Positions 50,691 through 63,851 are shown, counted from the stretch's first letter. The stretch is 64,000 nucleotides of DNA from Mnemiopsis leidyi (GCA_000226015.1 JH155412.1:91720-155719); one strand, 5' to 3'. Numbers and translations: made by a program. Notes: generated from the letters alone by a model not told the origin.

Positions 50691-53600
50691 ATGCCATCAA
50701 AAGGAGCTAAGAAGGCCCAAAAACTTCAGGCCAAAAAAGGAGGAAAGGCAGCAGCAAAACCCGTAAGTTTCAAGCAACAACTTCATTTCAATTTCCCAAA
50801 ACTGCACAAAAAATTTACATGATATGCAACAAGACATGATACATCACATATTTGTAAGTGGTGAATTGTTCTAATGTTCTTAGCATATAAAGAAATGAAA
50901 TTAGTAAGAAGGTAAAGATGCTCAAGTGCTATACGTTTTCCAATTTTGTTATTAATTAAACAGAATACCTATATCAAAATCAAACTTTTAACAAAATAAA
51001 AACATTTAATCGTGACTTAAAATTGTACCACAGAGTACAAACGGTGGAACACCCACTACAACCACAATGAATGATATTCTGAAAATGGATGCTGTCCAAG
51101 ATGACCAGGTGAAACAACTCCTGGCAGCTTGTTCCTCTACTGGCGTACTTTCCTCACATAAGGAGAGCAGGTAGATATTTGCTGTTTCCCTGTTAAAGGT
51201 TACAGTTAAACTTAAAGGTGTTGACGTTTGTAGGGGGTTGGTAGACATAAATAGATATGAGTTTGATGTTGAAGAAGCTTTCAATAAACATGAGTTAATC
51301 GTCGTCGGCTCTGTTGACGGTTATATAATTCTTATAAGGATTTTATACACAGTCAAGTGTTTACTCTGCCTGAGATCATGGAAGTTGGACCATGATGTGA
51401 AGTGTTATACACCCTTATGCCCATGTCCCGACTGTGATCATTTTCAGAGACGTCCAACTCACAAACGTGTCCATAACTCATCACGGTGTCAACATCCTTG
51501 AAGACACTTCCATTGAACTTAACTTTGGTCGGCGATATGGGCTGATTGGACACAATGGATGTGGAAAGTCAACAATGCTTACCTTATTAGGTTTGTTATT
51601 ATTCATCTATATTAATATTGATTTCATAGGCAAAAGCAATATGTAATTTGTTCAAAATATTTTTGTTAAGCAATTAGCAGTCAACTATCTATTTTAACTT
51701 ATCCGAGTTTAAATTGAAATCACAGTTTTTTTGATGACAAACCTATTATTCCAATGACGAATGTTTATAGTTTCCTTCTTAGCCATTGGCTGTATCTTCA
51801 TTAAGTCTGCTCCCTAAATTAAGGATAAACGGGCTCGCCTGTTGCCGGGCTTTGCTCATATTCTAGGATTTCCCTATCTTATTTTTGAAGAGCAGCATCT
51901 TTGTAATTATCTTTTTAATTCCTGGCTGCAAATAACATACTTTAATAAAGTATATTTTGATGCCCTATGACATGAGCCGTTAAATTGTAACTTTTTCCTT
52001 CTTCAACAAAATAAGCAGAAAACAATTTTATTCAGTGACAACAGGATAGCTCAGTGGCAAGTGCACCTGCCTCTCACTTGAGAGGTAGTTGGTTCGAAAC
52101 TTGGTGCTACCCTGCCACTGACTTGTTGGCAGTCAGCCAGAATGCCTCTGTCACCTATACGGTACGGTATTCAAAATAAAATAATCACGTTATTCTGTGA
52201 TATATAAAATACTTTTAGACACAGCTCAGGAAATCATTTAGCCTAAAAATCTTTGACTGAATAGTGTTAAGTGAGACATTTAACGGCAAAGTGCATATTT
52301 CTGTCGAAATTTAGCTAGATACAAGGAAATTGGTGCCCTACATATGTTAAATTCTTCTTACGATAGCCGATGGCGGATAGCATGGGATGATGATCTTATG
52401 TTTCGGTAGGAACAGACTCTGTGATGACGCATGTGGGCCTGCCCCTTTTGGGAATATTATCAAGCGTTTGCATTTGGAGCAGGATGTTGAAGTTCTTGAT
52501 GAGTTCTAGCTGGTCGCTAAGATATATTAAATATCATGCAAAGAAATAATGTAAAAGTGCAAATTTTGATTGAACCGGGATAATTGCTTAATTGCCTTAA
52601 TGAAATGAATGGTAGATGTTGCTTTGAGGCGTTCTGCAAAGCATAAAGCAAACCTTTCTTTACAATCGCTCCTCCATTGTAATATCCGTTTTAATTATAT
52701 CAATAAACTGATAACTTATAATTAGGATTCTTCGTCAAATTTTACGTGGAATTTTACGTGAAATTACTAGTCTAATTTTTCTTCTGCCTCAAAGCTAAAT
52801 ATTTTCATTTTTGGGCTATAGTGGGTTAATAACGGCCATATAAAGTTTTTGAGCTTCGGGACTGCTGCTATCGGATCCGCCGTTAAATTTTACGTCTAAA
52901 TGTAGGTCAGCTTTTTTTCTAGCTAAAATTTAAAAATTTTCATTTAAATGGGGCTTTATAAGGGGTCACTTAAAAGGTCACATGATACTTTTTCGGCTTC
53001 AAAACTTTAAAATTCGGATTCCTCGTCAAATTTTACGTCAAAATACTGGTCTAACTTCTCTCCTAGCTCAAAGTTGAAAATTTTCATTTACGGGTCTTAG
53101 AAGGGGTCACATAAGGTGTCACGTGATGACTTTTTTGATTTGAAACTATTAAATTCGGATTCCTCGTCAAATTTTACGTCAAAATACTGGTATTACTTTT
53201 CTTCTAGCTCAAAGTTGAAAATTTTCATTTTTAGGGCCTTAAAAAGGTCCTTAGAGGCCTTCAAAGGCCTTCAGATCAAATTTTCACATGGCCTAAAGCA
53301 CAGAACGTGATGAAAGGTACAATTCCTGAAATTTTCATGTCATTACTCTATCTCTTTCCGTTTGGGCTCCAATTCGTTTGCAAAAAATTGATTGAGAAAA
53401 AAAATTGATTGAGAATAGTCTCGAGGCTCAAAAATTTTTGGTTAAGTGTCTTTTCTGGGGTGGTTGCCACCACCCTAATAAACAAGGAAATATTTCCTTG
53501 TTTATTATATAGTCTTAAGATAGAAGTACGGTGTAATGACTTTTACCGTTGCCGGTTTAAATCCTTCTGGTTTCCTTCTACATGACTTCTAAACAGGGAT

Positions 53601-56600
53601 TAACCCGTGCAGGCCTGCACCGTGGTTTTAGCTATATAAAATAAGGCTGGAGAAGACTTGCCTACAGATTTTATTACCACTTTAATCACATACAAAAACT
53701 TAAAACCATTATGGATTCTTAATTGAGCTCGTGTAACGATGAGTAAAAGAAGTGTACCTTAAATTATCAATCTCATCGAGGAATAGGGCAAATACGGGTT
53801 ATTTTGTATGCATTGGGGCTATGATGCAGTCATTTAATCTCTCATTGGTAATTTAAGATAACTTCATTTATTTTTCTGTTTTCAGGTGAAAGAGAATTCC
53901 CAATACCAGATCACGTGGACATTTTCCATCTCCGGAAGGAGATTGACGGGTGTGACAAGACTGCGCTTGAAGCGGTAATGGATGTCGATGCAGAGCGCAT
54001 ATTTCTAGAAAAGAAAGCAGAGGAGCTCTCTTCCCTAGGTTTTTATCTTATCATTGACATACCTTTATATAAACATTGACATACCTTTATATAAATATGT
54101 CACCTTATGTTATATAAACATGTCACCTAATGTTGCTATCCTCCCGATTTGATCTTTTTGCTTTCTGTTTTTACACTTTTTCTCAATTCCTCTACACTAT
54201 TTCTGAAGTTTATCGTTTATTCAGGTGATGCGTATGTCGATCTGTTGACTGACATTTACGACAGATTGGACAACCTTGACGCAAGCAAAAGTAAAACAAG
54301 GTCGGTTCAATACCTTCAGACATGCTCGGCACTGTCTCGCTCTGAATTGGATTGAAATTAAATTGTTCCTCAGATTTCCGTAGTCCTTTGCTATGCTCAG
54401 TCCTATATCTTGCGTGTCTATGATTTTCTGCAGACAAAAACGTTGATTCTCCATTCATTACAGGTGTTGTGAATTGCTGTTTGGTTTGGGTTTCAACAAG
54501 ACCATGATGCAGAGGAAATGTAAAGATTTCAGCGGAGGATGGCGAATGCGGATATCGCTCGCTCGAGCACTGTTCATTTCGTGAGTAAAAAAGCCTCCAC
54601 ATTTTGTTTCATCAAAGGGTTATACATCTTCAAGGAGCCCCTTCAGTATAACTATAAAAGCCTGGGTACAGGTGTAACAAATACAAATACAAATCTCCTT
54701 CAGACCAAAGTTGTTGCTTCTTGACGAGCCCACTAATCATTTGGATCTGGAGGCTTGTGTGTGGCTTGAAGAAGAGCTCAAAGAATACACAAAGTAAATA
54801 TGCTGTTTTTCATTATGATATTCTTTTGTTGGTTTGGGGTTTTTTGCTTGTTTGTTTGTTTTGTTGGTTGTCTCTTTGTTTGTTAGTTTGTTTGTTTGTC
54901 TCCAACTCTCAATGTTTGTACTGCGATCAACTGTATGATTAAATATTAAAATCCACACTTTGACAGACCTTTACTTACACTCATGGAACTGAAATTATGT
55001 CGAACATGGCCATGGAAATAGTTTATATTATTTTAAAAAAATGTTAAGTAATTCATAGCTTTCTGAAGGAGTCATGTTATAACCCCTTTATTTGGCATTT
55101 CCTGCTTTATTTCACGTATCAGGTGAAATCTAACAAGTGAATTTAGAGATTTAAAGATGGTTATGAAAAAAACGAATGTTAAAAGTCTCCAATTTTGTCT
55201 GAAAATATTTCTAAGATACTTGCCTCAATGTAGGTATGTTAACCAAAAAATAAGAAATCTGAAGTTGGAAGAACGGGAGTAAACCAACTACAGTGCCAAC
55301 AGTTATTTGTCACAACGGATCGTAGCGTTGAATTAAAAGTTTGGGAAAGAAACACTTTCACATGTATCTTTAAGCGCGATACCGCCGTTACTGCCTCTGT
55401 GATATTTTAACAAATATCACTCGCTACAACTCAGTACAATGCCTGCAAATATCTGATACACAATGCAATTACGTGTTACAAAGGCTGACTAAGGCTTCTT
55501 TAGTAGTGAGGTATTGGCGACTTACTTTGCAGTAAACATGGCACTGCACAATACGTATCACTGGATCTATTTTTGTTTGATAGATATTAGATATGTTATC
55601 AAAATTTCTTACCGGAATTTATGATAAATGTGTTGATATTTAAGGTTTGCGATGTATCTTTGTATATTGCACTCAATACATGTTGTTTACCTGCATGATG
55701 TATGCGATCTTACATTGCGAAGCTAATATAAATGTTTCGCTTGCGCTTGGCCGATAAAATTAGCAGGTAGTTACAGCTCCCAACAGACATCCTCCTAGAA
55801 AATATATCCTTGTGTTTCAAGTCGGACTGCTATAAACTACTTGTTAAGATATACCTGTTAAAGATACCATCAGAGTGAGAGACCTGCTCATGAGAAATGT
55901 TCGCTATTTATAGCTACAACGCGAACTTAGATTTGAATGAAACTTTAGAGCAGTGTTGGCCAGTGAATTGAGTCGCATTCTAGCGGAGATATATGATACC
56001 GATACAATAGACATAACAATACAACAGCACACGTTAGATTGCACTTGTCATGGCACAGTGCTCAAAACGTGAGGGAGATGATTTATTTTCTCTGGTATAA
56101 TCGGTGGAATGTTTTGTTTTTTTGCACGTGTAGTGTTGGCAAATATATTCATTTCTGATCCGTATCCCTGCTCTGCAGTAGTACAATTCTTTTCTATCCT
56201 GGGGTTTTGCATGCTGATTAAAAAGCCAAGGCTTGCTTTGTTGTGACGTCACTATGACATCAATACTAGTGATGTAGTGAGTGATGACAATATCATCAGA
56301 TTATCTCAATTCTTTTACCAAGGCTGTGTTTGATGGCTGGATTAATGGTGCTTCCTGTTTAACATCGTTTGACTTATGTTGGAGTTCAGTTTTTTTTCAA
56401 TCCTGTAGACCACAACTATTCAGAATAGCTGGTGTGCTGAATCTTGAATTAAATAAGTTTAAAGAGGTTGCCTTAATACTGCTCTAAAACTTCAGCATCA
56501 AGGCACACGCATTCTATTTTGGGCACTGCATCAAGTATTTATGTCATTTTCGTAAAATCTCCGAAATTCCATATTACGTAATGACATTGTCAAAGTCCTT

Positions 56601-59087
56601 ACTAACTGTCACAGTCGGTTTTGTGTCAGAGTGTGTGTGTGCGTGTGCGTGTGCGTGTGCGTGTGCGTGTGCGTGTGCGTGTGCGTGTGCGTGTGTATAC
56701 CTTATATTTAATAATTACCTTTGCAGGTGTTTGGTCATTGTTTCACACTCCCAAGATTTCCTGAACAGCGTCTGTACCAACATTATTCACTGGAATCAGA
56801 ACAAACTTAACTACTACGGCGGTAACTACGACGCCTACGTCAAAACTCGCTCTGAGCTTGAGGAAAATCAGGTCAGACATGATCATGTCACCTATAGTTT
56901 TAGCTCATTTACCTCTACTTTCTATTCTTTTTTTCAAACTCCTATATTCGCCCCTCAGATTTGAAATAATCGCTATAACACCGTACAGATTCTTGATTGC
57001 AATGTGAATTGTTGCACCCAGCTGGATGTAAGAAGTAATAATTTCACGTAGATAATTCTGAGTGTCACTTGACATGGCCACGTGACTAAACAGCTTTATA
57101 CCGTGTTGCAACACACATCATTGTGTTTGAGATATTGCACAACTTTCTGCACGTTCAGGGTACTGTAATTAAATCCGACTCTGTCACTGTAGTGTTATGA
57201 TATATATTATTATATCGTATATATCATTAAATATTTAATATTATATCATGTATTACATATGATATATTATATTCAGCATGTGAGATATTGTTTTTTGTTA
57301 CTTAAGCAACAATTCTCTCAAATATTTTCTTCAATTTCATGTTATGACTTTATGACGTCATTTATTGCAATAGACTCGTAGACTTAAGATAAATTTAGGT
57401 CGCACAGCACATGATAAGCAACATATTAAACCACGTAGTGTACTTAGCTTAACTTGAGTTTTTTTTCTGTGCGATATTACTTGTGGTCAACAACAAATAG
57501 TATCCACGAGTAATTAGTGTCCACAAAAATGTGGACAAAAATTTGTCTGAATCACTTCTAATCTGCCGTACCGTTTCTTACAGTACGTATTATATCTTTA
57601 TCTGGAAAAATGATGAAGAAAACTGCAGTTTATTCTATTACCGTGTTATAATGTGACATTAATTGCACAAGTACACAACGGCTGTGTCACGTATTGTTAA
57701 ATTTGGAAATCACATCATTTTATGCTAACGCTATAATTTCTTCTGCTATCATTCATCACAACCTGTGTGTCACGAGCGAAATACGAAACTAATGGAAGTT
57801 CTAATGGAATATTAACAATTATGTCATAACTTTTTGCACCCGCTCTAATGCCTCTATTCTACAAAACTTGTTTTATCATGTGACCATTCGTGATAGTACG
57901 ATATTGTGTCCTAATAAATCTTGCGGTGCACAACTATGTAATGTCTAATTTTAGATCTATAATAATGACTGGAATATGGTTGACTTTTGATGGGAGAGAT
58001 ACGATTTTTTCTGGATCCAGGCCTAATAACGTACAAAATATGTAACGAATAAATTATTATTGGTTAAACTTAGCTGATGATAAGATTATACGGAAAATTG
58101 GAGGTTCAGATCATTTATGGCCTATATACACATAATTGAGGACTTTTTTGTTATAGTTTTCCGCAACACAAACCATTTCAGATGAAACGTTACCAATGGG
58201 AGCAAGACCAGATCAAGCACATGAAAGAGTACATCGCGCGTTTCGGTCACGGCAGCGCAAAGTTAGCGCGTCAGGCTCAGAGCAAGGAGAAAACCCTCGC
58301 CAAGATGGTGCAAAGTGGGCTGACGGAGAAAGTTCAGCAGGACGCGACGCTGGAGTTCTACTTCCCGGACTGCGGAACTATACCCCCTCCCGTCATCATG
58401 GTTCAGGACGTCAGCTTTCGGTACAACGAGGAGACTGCCTTTATCTACGAGAATTTGGAGTTCGGTATCGATCTAGATTCCAGGATAGCCCTGGTGGGTC
58501 CTAATGGCGCGGGAAAAAGTACACTTCTCAAACTCATTGAAGGGACGTTGGAGCCCACCTCCGGGTTTGTCCGGAAAAACAGTCATCTCAGAATCGGACG
58601 TTTCCATCAGCACCTTGAAGACATATTGGACATTAGCATGAACAGTATAGACTGGATGATGAAATGTTTCCCTGATATCAAGGAAATCGAAGCAATGAGA
58701 AAGATTCTAGGACGTTACGGACTTTCAGGAAAAGCCCAAGTCAAGCCCATCGGACACCTGTCCGACGGACAAAAATGCCGGATAATCTTTGCCTGGATGG
58801 CCCAGCAAGTTCCCCACATGTTGCTCCTTGACGAACCCACAAATCATCTCGACATTGAAACGATAGACTCGCTAGCTGAGGCCATCAGAAACTACGAGGG
58901 AGGACTGATCCTTGTTTCCCACGACTTCAGACTGATCAACCAGGTGGCTGAAGAGATATGGGTATGTGAAAACAAAACCGTCACCAAGTGGAAGGAGGAC
59001 ATCGTAGCGTACAAGAACCACTTGAAGAAGAACGTGATGAAAGCGTACAAAACAGAGAAGAAGCGGCTGGCTGAGCTGACTACGTAG
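50691..59087 (+). CDS. ABCF2: ABC transporter F family member 2 (no membrane domain)
   Basis: Soluble twin-ATPase ABC protein of the ribosome-associated ABCF group, related to yeast ARB1. Exons 50691-50762, 51034-51170, 51448-51590, 53886-54038, 54225-54300, 54464-54580, 54704-54793, 56727-56871, 58182-59087; 612 residues (human 623). Lysine/alanine-rich N-terminus, first nucleotide-binding domain with Walker [10 protein letters not shown], signature [15 protein letters not shown], Walker [13 protein letters not shown] and VSHSQDFL; linker [20 protein letters not shown]; second domain with GPNGAGKST, signature [19 protein letters not shown] and VSHDFRL. Catalytic motifs are intact in both halves. 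The last exon encodes the whole second half, while the first half is split by long introns carrying a SINE and a tandem repeat. Confidence 0.97.
52042..52190 (+). mobile_element. tRNA-derived SINE in an ABCF2 intron
   Basis: A tRNA-like head has an A box (tagctcagtgg, 52047-52057) and a B box (ggttcgaaac, 52091-52100) at tRNA spacing. It is followed by a non-tRNA body of about 60 bp (gccactgacttgttggcagt) and an A-rich end (caaaataaaataa). The anticodon arm has a six-base loop, so it is not a working tRNA. No clear target duplication seen. Confidence 0.8.
52725..53300. repeat. About 144-bp tandem repeat, 4 copies, in an ABCF2 intron
   Basis: ggattcctcgtcaaatttta and variants start at 52725, 52872, 53016 and 53157. 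Each unit contains gctcaaagttgaaaattttc and most contain ggggtcaca. The third and fourth copies are very similar, the first two more diverged. Confidence 0.88.
56631..56697. repeat. (GTGTGC)n microsatellite
   Basis: About ten copies of gtgtgc, ending some 30 bases before ABCF2 exon 8. The Cys-Ala frame through it is not coding. Confidence 0.9.
56872..58181. other. ABCF2 intron, non-coding
   Basis: AT-rich intron with an AT palindrome-like stretch at 57200-57290 (tatatatcattaaatattta). No exon, RNA gene or transposon recognised. The earlier intron 54794-56726 is likewise without recognised content. Confidence 0.4.
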
Positions 59088-59499
59088 ATAGTGCGAGTTT
59101 TGGTCGAGCTGAAAATTCGTACAAGGGAAAAGTGTTAGCTTGCAATGTCTTCCAGGAACGTCTTTCTGAACACCTTTGTATATTGTATTTGTTGAATGTT
59201 TGTATAGCCTTACAAATTTTAACCCATTCTCATCGCGTGTATGACTCGATCCTGGCCAAAAGGGAACAATTTCGTTCACGTAAACGTAGCGCGCATGGAC
59301 ATTTTGCTTATGCAAAATTTTATAGTAACCTTGGTCCACGCGACTTCTTTAGTTTAATTCTGTAGAAATTATCAAACACGACTTTTTTCCAAAATTAGCC
59401 TAATTTCCTCACGTAGAATTGAACCTTGTAGGGGCCACTATACTGGGACACTTACACTTCTTTCTCATTTAGCCATGTAGAAGTCAAGTTTCGTGTGGA
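59088..59499. other. Spacer between ABCF2 and KSR
   Basis: About 410 bp with no recognised feature. An AG acceptor at about 59472 just before the KSR start suggests an upstream untranslated exon. Confidence 0.35.
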
Positions 59500-62284
59500 A
59501 TGGCGAACAGGATGTCCAACAGTGTCGCTTCAGATGTTTCACAGGTGAGGCTTATTTTGGAAGCTACAAGAACAGTTTTTTTTTCACATAGTTGAGTTTC
59601 CTACTTACTGATTTAGTTAGTCACTCAATAATTTACTTACTTTCTTTCTAACAAATTCATCGACTAACTTACTTTCTTTTAAACTCATTTAGTAACTTAC
59701 ACTTTCTCTTTTGCATAATATTTATTCACCAATCAAAACGTCCACTACTAGGTGAAGCAAGTGATAAAGATAACAGCAGATAAGCTTATTGCCATAAGAA
59801 ACCAGCACACTTCAACAGAACTGGGGCTGGATGAATGTCGAAGTAATGAGAATAAGATTATTAAGTACTACAGCAGGTAATGAAGTTTACAATTATCGTA
59901 ATTTTATGTAATGTCTACAATTTACACAACGGAGTAATACATTTGTTAGATAAAACTATATCAGGTGCATATTTTATATGCCTGAAACTTTAAATTAACA
60001 TGTTATGACTAGAAATGTTGGCATTTTATATTCGCACCTGCTGAAAACGCAAAATCAAGTTACCAAGAAAACACCCGGTAACCTTATTGTTTAGGATTGT
60101 GGCCATGATGGAAAATGCGCCCGATGATGATGACAAAAACACTTACATGGACTTTCACCAGCTTCTCAAGGTTCAGAAATCAGGGACATGTTCTTGAGTC
60201 GCAAATTTTATTAAGATACTTTTCACTTGCTAATCTCGAAGTTTGAGATATATCCCTCTCAAGCACCGGCTTAATTAGTTTATGATCTTGAGCCACGACG
60301 TCATATCGGTAGTTTTAATTTCACAGGTTATAGGAATACACGATGAAGGTATAGAGGACATAACCAAGACCGAAACTTTGATCGACATCCTTAACCTGGA
60401 TGACAGTCAGACTGCTGCGTTTGCCCAGAAGTATGCACTTCACCGCGAGGAGACCCGCAAGTTTTGTCTTTTTCTTCATAACTTGCGACGATGTGTTGAA
60501 GACAGAAAGAGTAACAAGGTAAGACGGGGTTTGCTAAATTATTTTTTCGTGTTCTAGTTGATTCACGTACCGCTAAACTGGGTACACGCACGGAATTCCG
60601 AATTTGACGGAATTCCGAAAACCTCAATTCCTAAATTAGGAATTCAGCGCAGTCGGAATTCCGTGCAGGTAGCGCACGGTATTCCAACTCGGGCTCACGT
60701 TCCCCTTACAAAACATTTTCATTTATTATTGGTGTTCTGAGTTGCAAAGTCGGAATTCCGTGCTGGAACCGCTAAACTGCTACATTGCAAGAGCTATATC
60801 TGACAATCAATTAAGGGTGGGAGCTACAATTAGGATGTTCAAATCACATAAACACATAAAAACACTCACATACCCACCCACCCAGGAGGGCCTGAACAAC
60901 TACGTTTGGCAAAGTTGGAGCAAGATACCTAGATACCATAGTACAAGTAGTATGGACAGACTGGCTCTCCCTCGAAACTTGCCAAGATCCCAGTCGTACT
61001 CTCTTTCCAACGCAAACTTACTCAACAAGGTGAGTAACAAGTTGGGGTACTTACTTACTTGGGGTATGTTTTTGGCTAGGTTTTGTGATAGTGCAAGTAA
61101 AAATAAAATTGACAATTTTTTGAAGTTTTTTTACGATCATTTTCATTGTCTGATGTTTTAACCTCATCGTATTTTCCTGATCTAGGTGGTAAATAAATCC
61201 CAGCCGAACCTGAGTAATGTGGTAAACATGGAAAATCTGAACCAGTACTCGAGCGTTCCTCGCAATACAAATAAGGTGATCTGATCGTATCTAGTTGTAT
61301 CCGATTGGATCTAGTTGTCTTATCTAGTTGTATCCGATTGTATCTAGTTGACTAGTTGTCCTATCTGATTGTATCTAGTTGCCCTATCAATGATGATTTC
61401 AATGAAACGATGTCTGCTGAATCAAGAGTACAATAGCTGATTCTAGAGTTAAATCATAATAGCCTTTCATTACGATACTGATGCTAAGTCCCTACCAAGA
61501 GAGCTTTTGTTATTTTCGCAGAACAATCTGTTTTCACAAAATGTTTCAGAGCGGAACGAAGAAACCTCGTCCCTCCGTCCTAAATCTACCATGCTTTATG
61601 TACCCGCCCTCTCCCTCTCTCAACTCTCCCATAGTCATGGCTCACTCCATAAAACATCGCTTCTCTTCCCGATCTCTTCTTCTCAGTCAGAACTGCGACT
61701 TTTGTCACAAAATGATGTTGTTTAGGTAGGATTAGAGATTGTGTATTCGATTTTTCTCCATTTTTATAAGCAGCGACGATTCTTTGACCTGTCTGTTTTT
61801 TACCACGTTCGAATATGACCAAGATTCTTCAGCCATCCTCTCTTTACCAACAATTACAGAATGACATAGCCTGATATTACCGACAGACAGATGACAGACT
61901 TTCGACTTAATGTTTTGTGAGAATCTCTTTGTTAATTTTCCTTATGTACAGCATCGAAAATTTAATTAAATTTTTGGGAAATTAAATGCGATTAAATGGA
62001 ACTTGCGTAAATGCCGAATACTCAGCAGTACAAAATTATAGCCTATCTGCATAAATTCGACAAAACCGTGTACCCATATCCTCGATCATGTTCTACTCGC
62101 AATTTTAGCTGGAATCGACCTTTGCATTCGGACTTTAAAAACCCGTGCACTCCTTAGGTACGGAGTGCGATGTAAAGAGTGTAATTACAAATGTCACAAG
62201 GATTGTTCGCTCAAAGCTCCAGCTTCTTGTGGGCTTCCCCCTCAGCTAGAAGAGTTTTACAAGCGGCAGTGCGAACTTTCCCAG
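59500..62284 (+). CDS. KSR: Kinase suppressor of Ras, N-terminal part (runs past the window edge)
   Basis: Scaffold/pseudokinase that joins RAF, MEK and ERK. Exons seen: 59500-59544, 59752-59876, 60095-60170, 60327-60518, 60886-61029, 61186-61275, 61550-61725, 62158-62284 (325 residues, ends in phase 0). The N-terminus (VKQVIKITADKLIAIRNQHT...KYYSR) and the following helical block match the coiled-coil-SAM (CA1) region of KSR. A Ser-rich stretch follows. A complete C1 zinc finger is split over exons 7-8: HRFSSRSLLLSQNCDFC and GVRCKECNYKCHKDC, ending PASCGLPPQLEEF, which resembles invertebrate KSR. No Ras-binding domain precedes it, which argues against RAF. The kinase-like half is expected beyond 64000. 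Confidence 0.78.
60588..60763. mobile_element. 176-bp inverted-repeat element (MITE-like) in KSR
   Basis: Ends are inverted copies of gcacggaattccga; further copies of cggaattccg lie inside (about 60611 and 60652). A direct repeat accgctaaact flanks it a few bases outside at 60569-60579 and 60768-60778. No coding capacity. It lies in the KSR intron before exon 5. Confidence 0.65.
61273..61390. repeat. Degenerate tandem repeat (gtatctagttgtatccgatt)
   Basis: About five irregular copies of a 20-30 bp unit begin at the donor of KSR exon 6. Confidence 0.7.
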
Positions 62285-62738
62285 GTAAACCTCACGAATA
62301 GCGAAGGTTCTCTTTTTTTACACTTTAGAAACGATATGATCTGTCCTGTTCTTCACTATGCCAATTGTTGATTAAGTTAATTACGGCCGGTTTTTATTTG
62401 AGGCCAAATTTTGCTACATACGAAGCCCGATATTCCGCTACAGATACTTCGTTTTTCCTTTGATCTCCCTTCACCTTAATGTGTTTAGTCTCATTTTATT
62501 TTTAAACTTCTTACTGAAGGCTAGAACTTATAAAGTAAAACACGAATTATACCAAATAATGAGTAGAAAATACGATAAAACATTGTTTTACAAAAACCCT
62601 TTTCTAAAAAATCGTGAAATATTATGAGTGTCCCACCATTGCCTGTATGTCTCAAAATAACATAGGATATGGCGAGAGCACAAGGCTGTCCCGGCCTTAT
62701 CTCACAGCGGTGCTTCTTCTTTTAAGCGCCGCATCCCC

Positions 62739-63851
62739 CTACCCAGAAGAAGAAAAAGACATAGGACCGTCGCGGCCGACAACTAAACCGCCCATGTCGG
62801 AAGAGTAACACACCGCATCTTCCATGCCGAAGGGAACAGCGTAACCCCCAACAGCTCTCTTTGCTGGGAAACCAGAGTCCCACTTGGTGATCCTGTAATA
62901 CAGGGTGAAGTAGTTGCCTACGTTTCGCTCCTTTGTCGGGAACTGGATCGCTCCGAACAGATCAGGGCAGTTGGAAGAGGCGTGGGATTCGATGTTCCAT
63001 GTGATGGTGAAAGATTGGCCCCCCTGAAAAGTGATAGCACAATATTAGATAAAGATGTTGTCGCCGAATTTTACAAATACAATAAGCCATATTACCTTTT
63101 TCTGATGAAATTGACCAAAAACTCTGTAATGGATGTCGAATTTACCTAGTCCTAATGTTTCTGTCCTAATGTTTCTGTCCTAATGTTTCTGTCCTAATGT
63201 TTCTGTCCTAATGTTTCTGTCCTAATGTTTCTGTCCTAATGTTTCTGTCCTAATGTTTCTGTCCTAATGTTTCTGTCCTAATGTTTCTGTCCTAATGTTT
63301 CTGTCCTAATGTTTCTGTCCTAATGTTTCTATTCTCAAACTATAGAATTGTTAAAATAGGTGTGCTTGTATTATTCACCCCTATGTTGAGATGGTAGACA
63401 GTTTGTGTGAACCTCTGGTTCCCACAGCCGGGAACGTCAATGTAGAAGTCTTTTGCGCCTGGGGGAGGATTTTAGAATTGGCAGGACTGTCAGTATATAT
63501 TGCTGTGGTAACATAGCTGTGGTAATAAGTGATATCCTAGATGGTTGTTGTAGGACTCCGTTTAGACATGTACAAAATCATGGCAAGGCGAAAATGAGAA
63601 AGTGTAAAGAAAGAAAACCTCGGAGAGCAGCAACGTTGAGTCCGTCATCGACAACTTGGAAAAGATTGGTGAGACCGAGGTAAGTTCCGTCGGCAGAGAA
63701 GATCTGGAGGTTACCCTGAAGAAGCATGCCGGGGTACTGAGCAATTCCTCCGTAAGCAATGTGGATGGCAGGCTGGAAGTTGTCTCCCATCCTGTAGGCA
63801 AGATCCGAGCGATGGGAGTAGATCCCATCTTTATTTGAGGAGGTCGAGAAA
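62739..63851 (-). CDS. Unrecognised gene, partial, nested antisense in a KSR intron
   Basis: Three exons with consistent phases: 63851-63619, 63458-63379, 63023-62739, ending in a stop at 62739-62741. The protein fragment runs from about STSSNKDGIYSHRSDLAYRM through ADGTYLGLTNLFQVVDDGLN, AKDFYIDVPGCGNQRFTQTV and SFTITWNIESHASSNCPDLF to DGPMSFSSSG. It is rich in aromatic and beta-strand-like segments with few cysteines (three in the last two exons), suggestive of an extracellular beta-sandwich. The first exon needs a 2-nt phase from an upstream exon, so the start lies beyond or near the window edge. I do not recognise the family. Long alternative frames over exon 1 are shadows. Confidence 0.65.
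63150..63332. repeat. 14-bp minisatellite, 13 copies
   Basis: The unit tcctaatgtttctg is repeated 13 times almost without change. It lies in the intron between the last two exons of the minus-strand gene, itself inside a KSR intron. Confidence 0.95.

Noticed and set aside
52042-52115. A tRNA gene in the ABCF2 intron
   Set aside because: A and B boxes are present, but the anticodon arm is irregular and a non-tRNA body with an A-rich end follows, so a SINE head fits better.
56581-56700. Cys-Ala repeat frame ahead of ABCF2 exon 8
   Set aside because: It is the GTGTGC microsatellite read through into the true exon.
59500-62284. RAF kinase instead of KSR
   Set aside because: The C1 domain alone would allow RAF, but there is no Ras-binding domain before it, and the N-terminal helical region and the CGLPPQLEEF tail fit KSR better.
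63150-63332. CRISPR-like regular repeat
   Set aside because: The 14-bp units are contiguous without spacers; it is a minisatellite in a eukaryotic intron.
63562-63828. An 88-residue minus-strand frame near the window end
   Set aside because: It overlaps the exon 63851-63619 in another frame and does not join to the downstream exons in phase.
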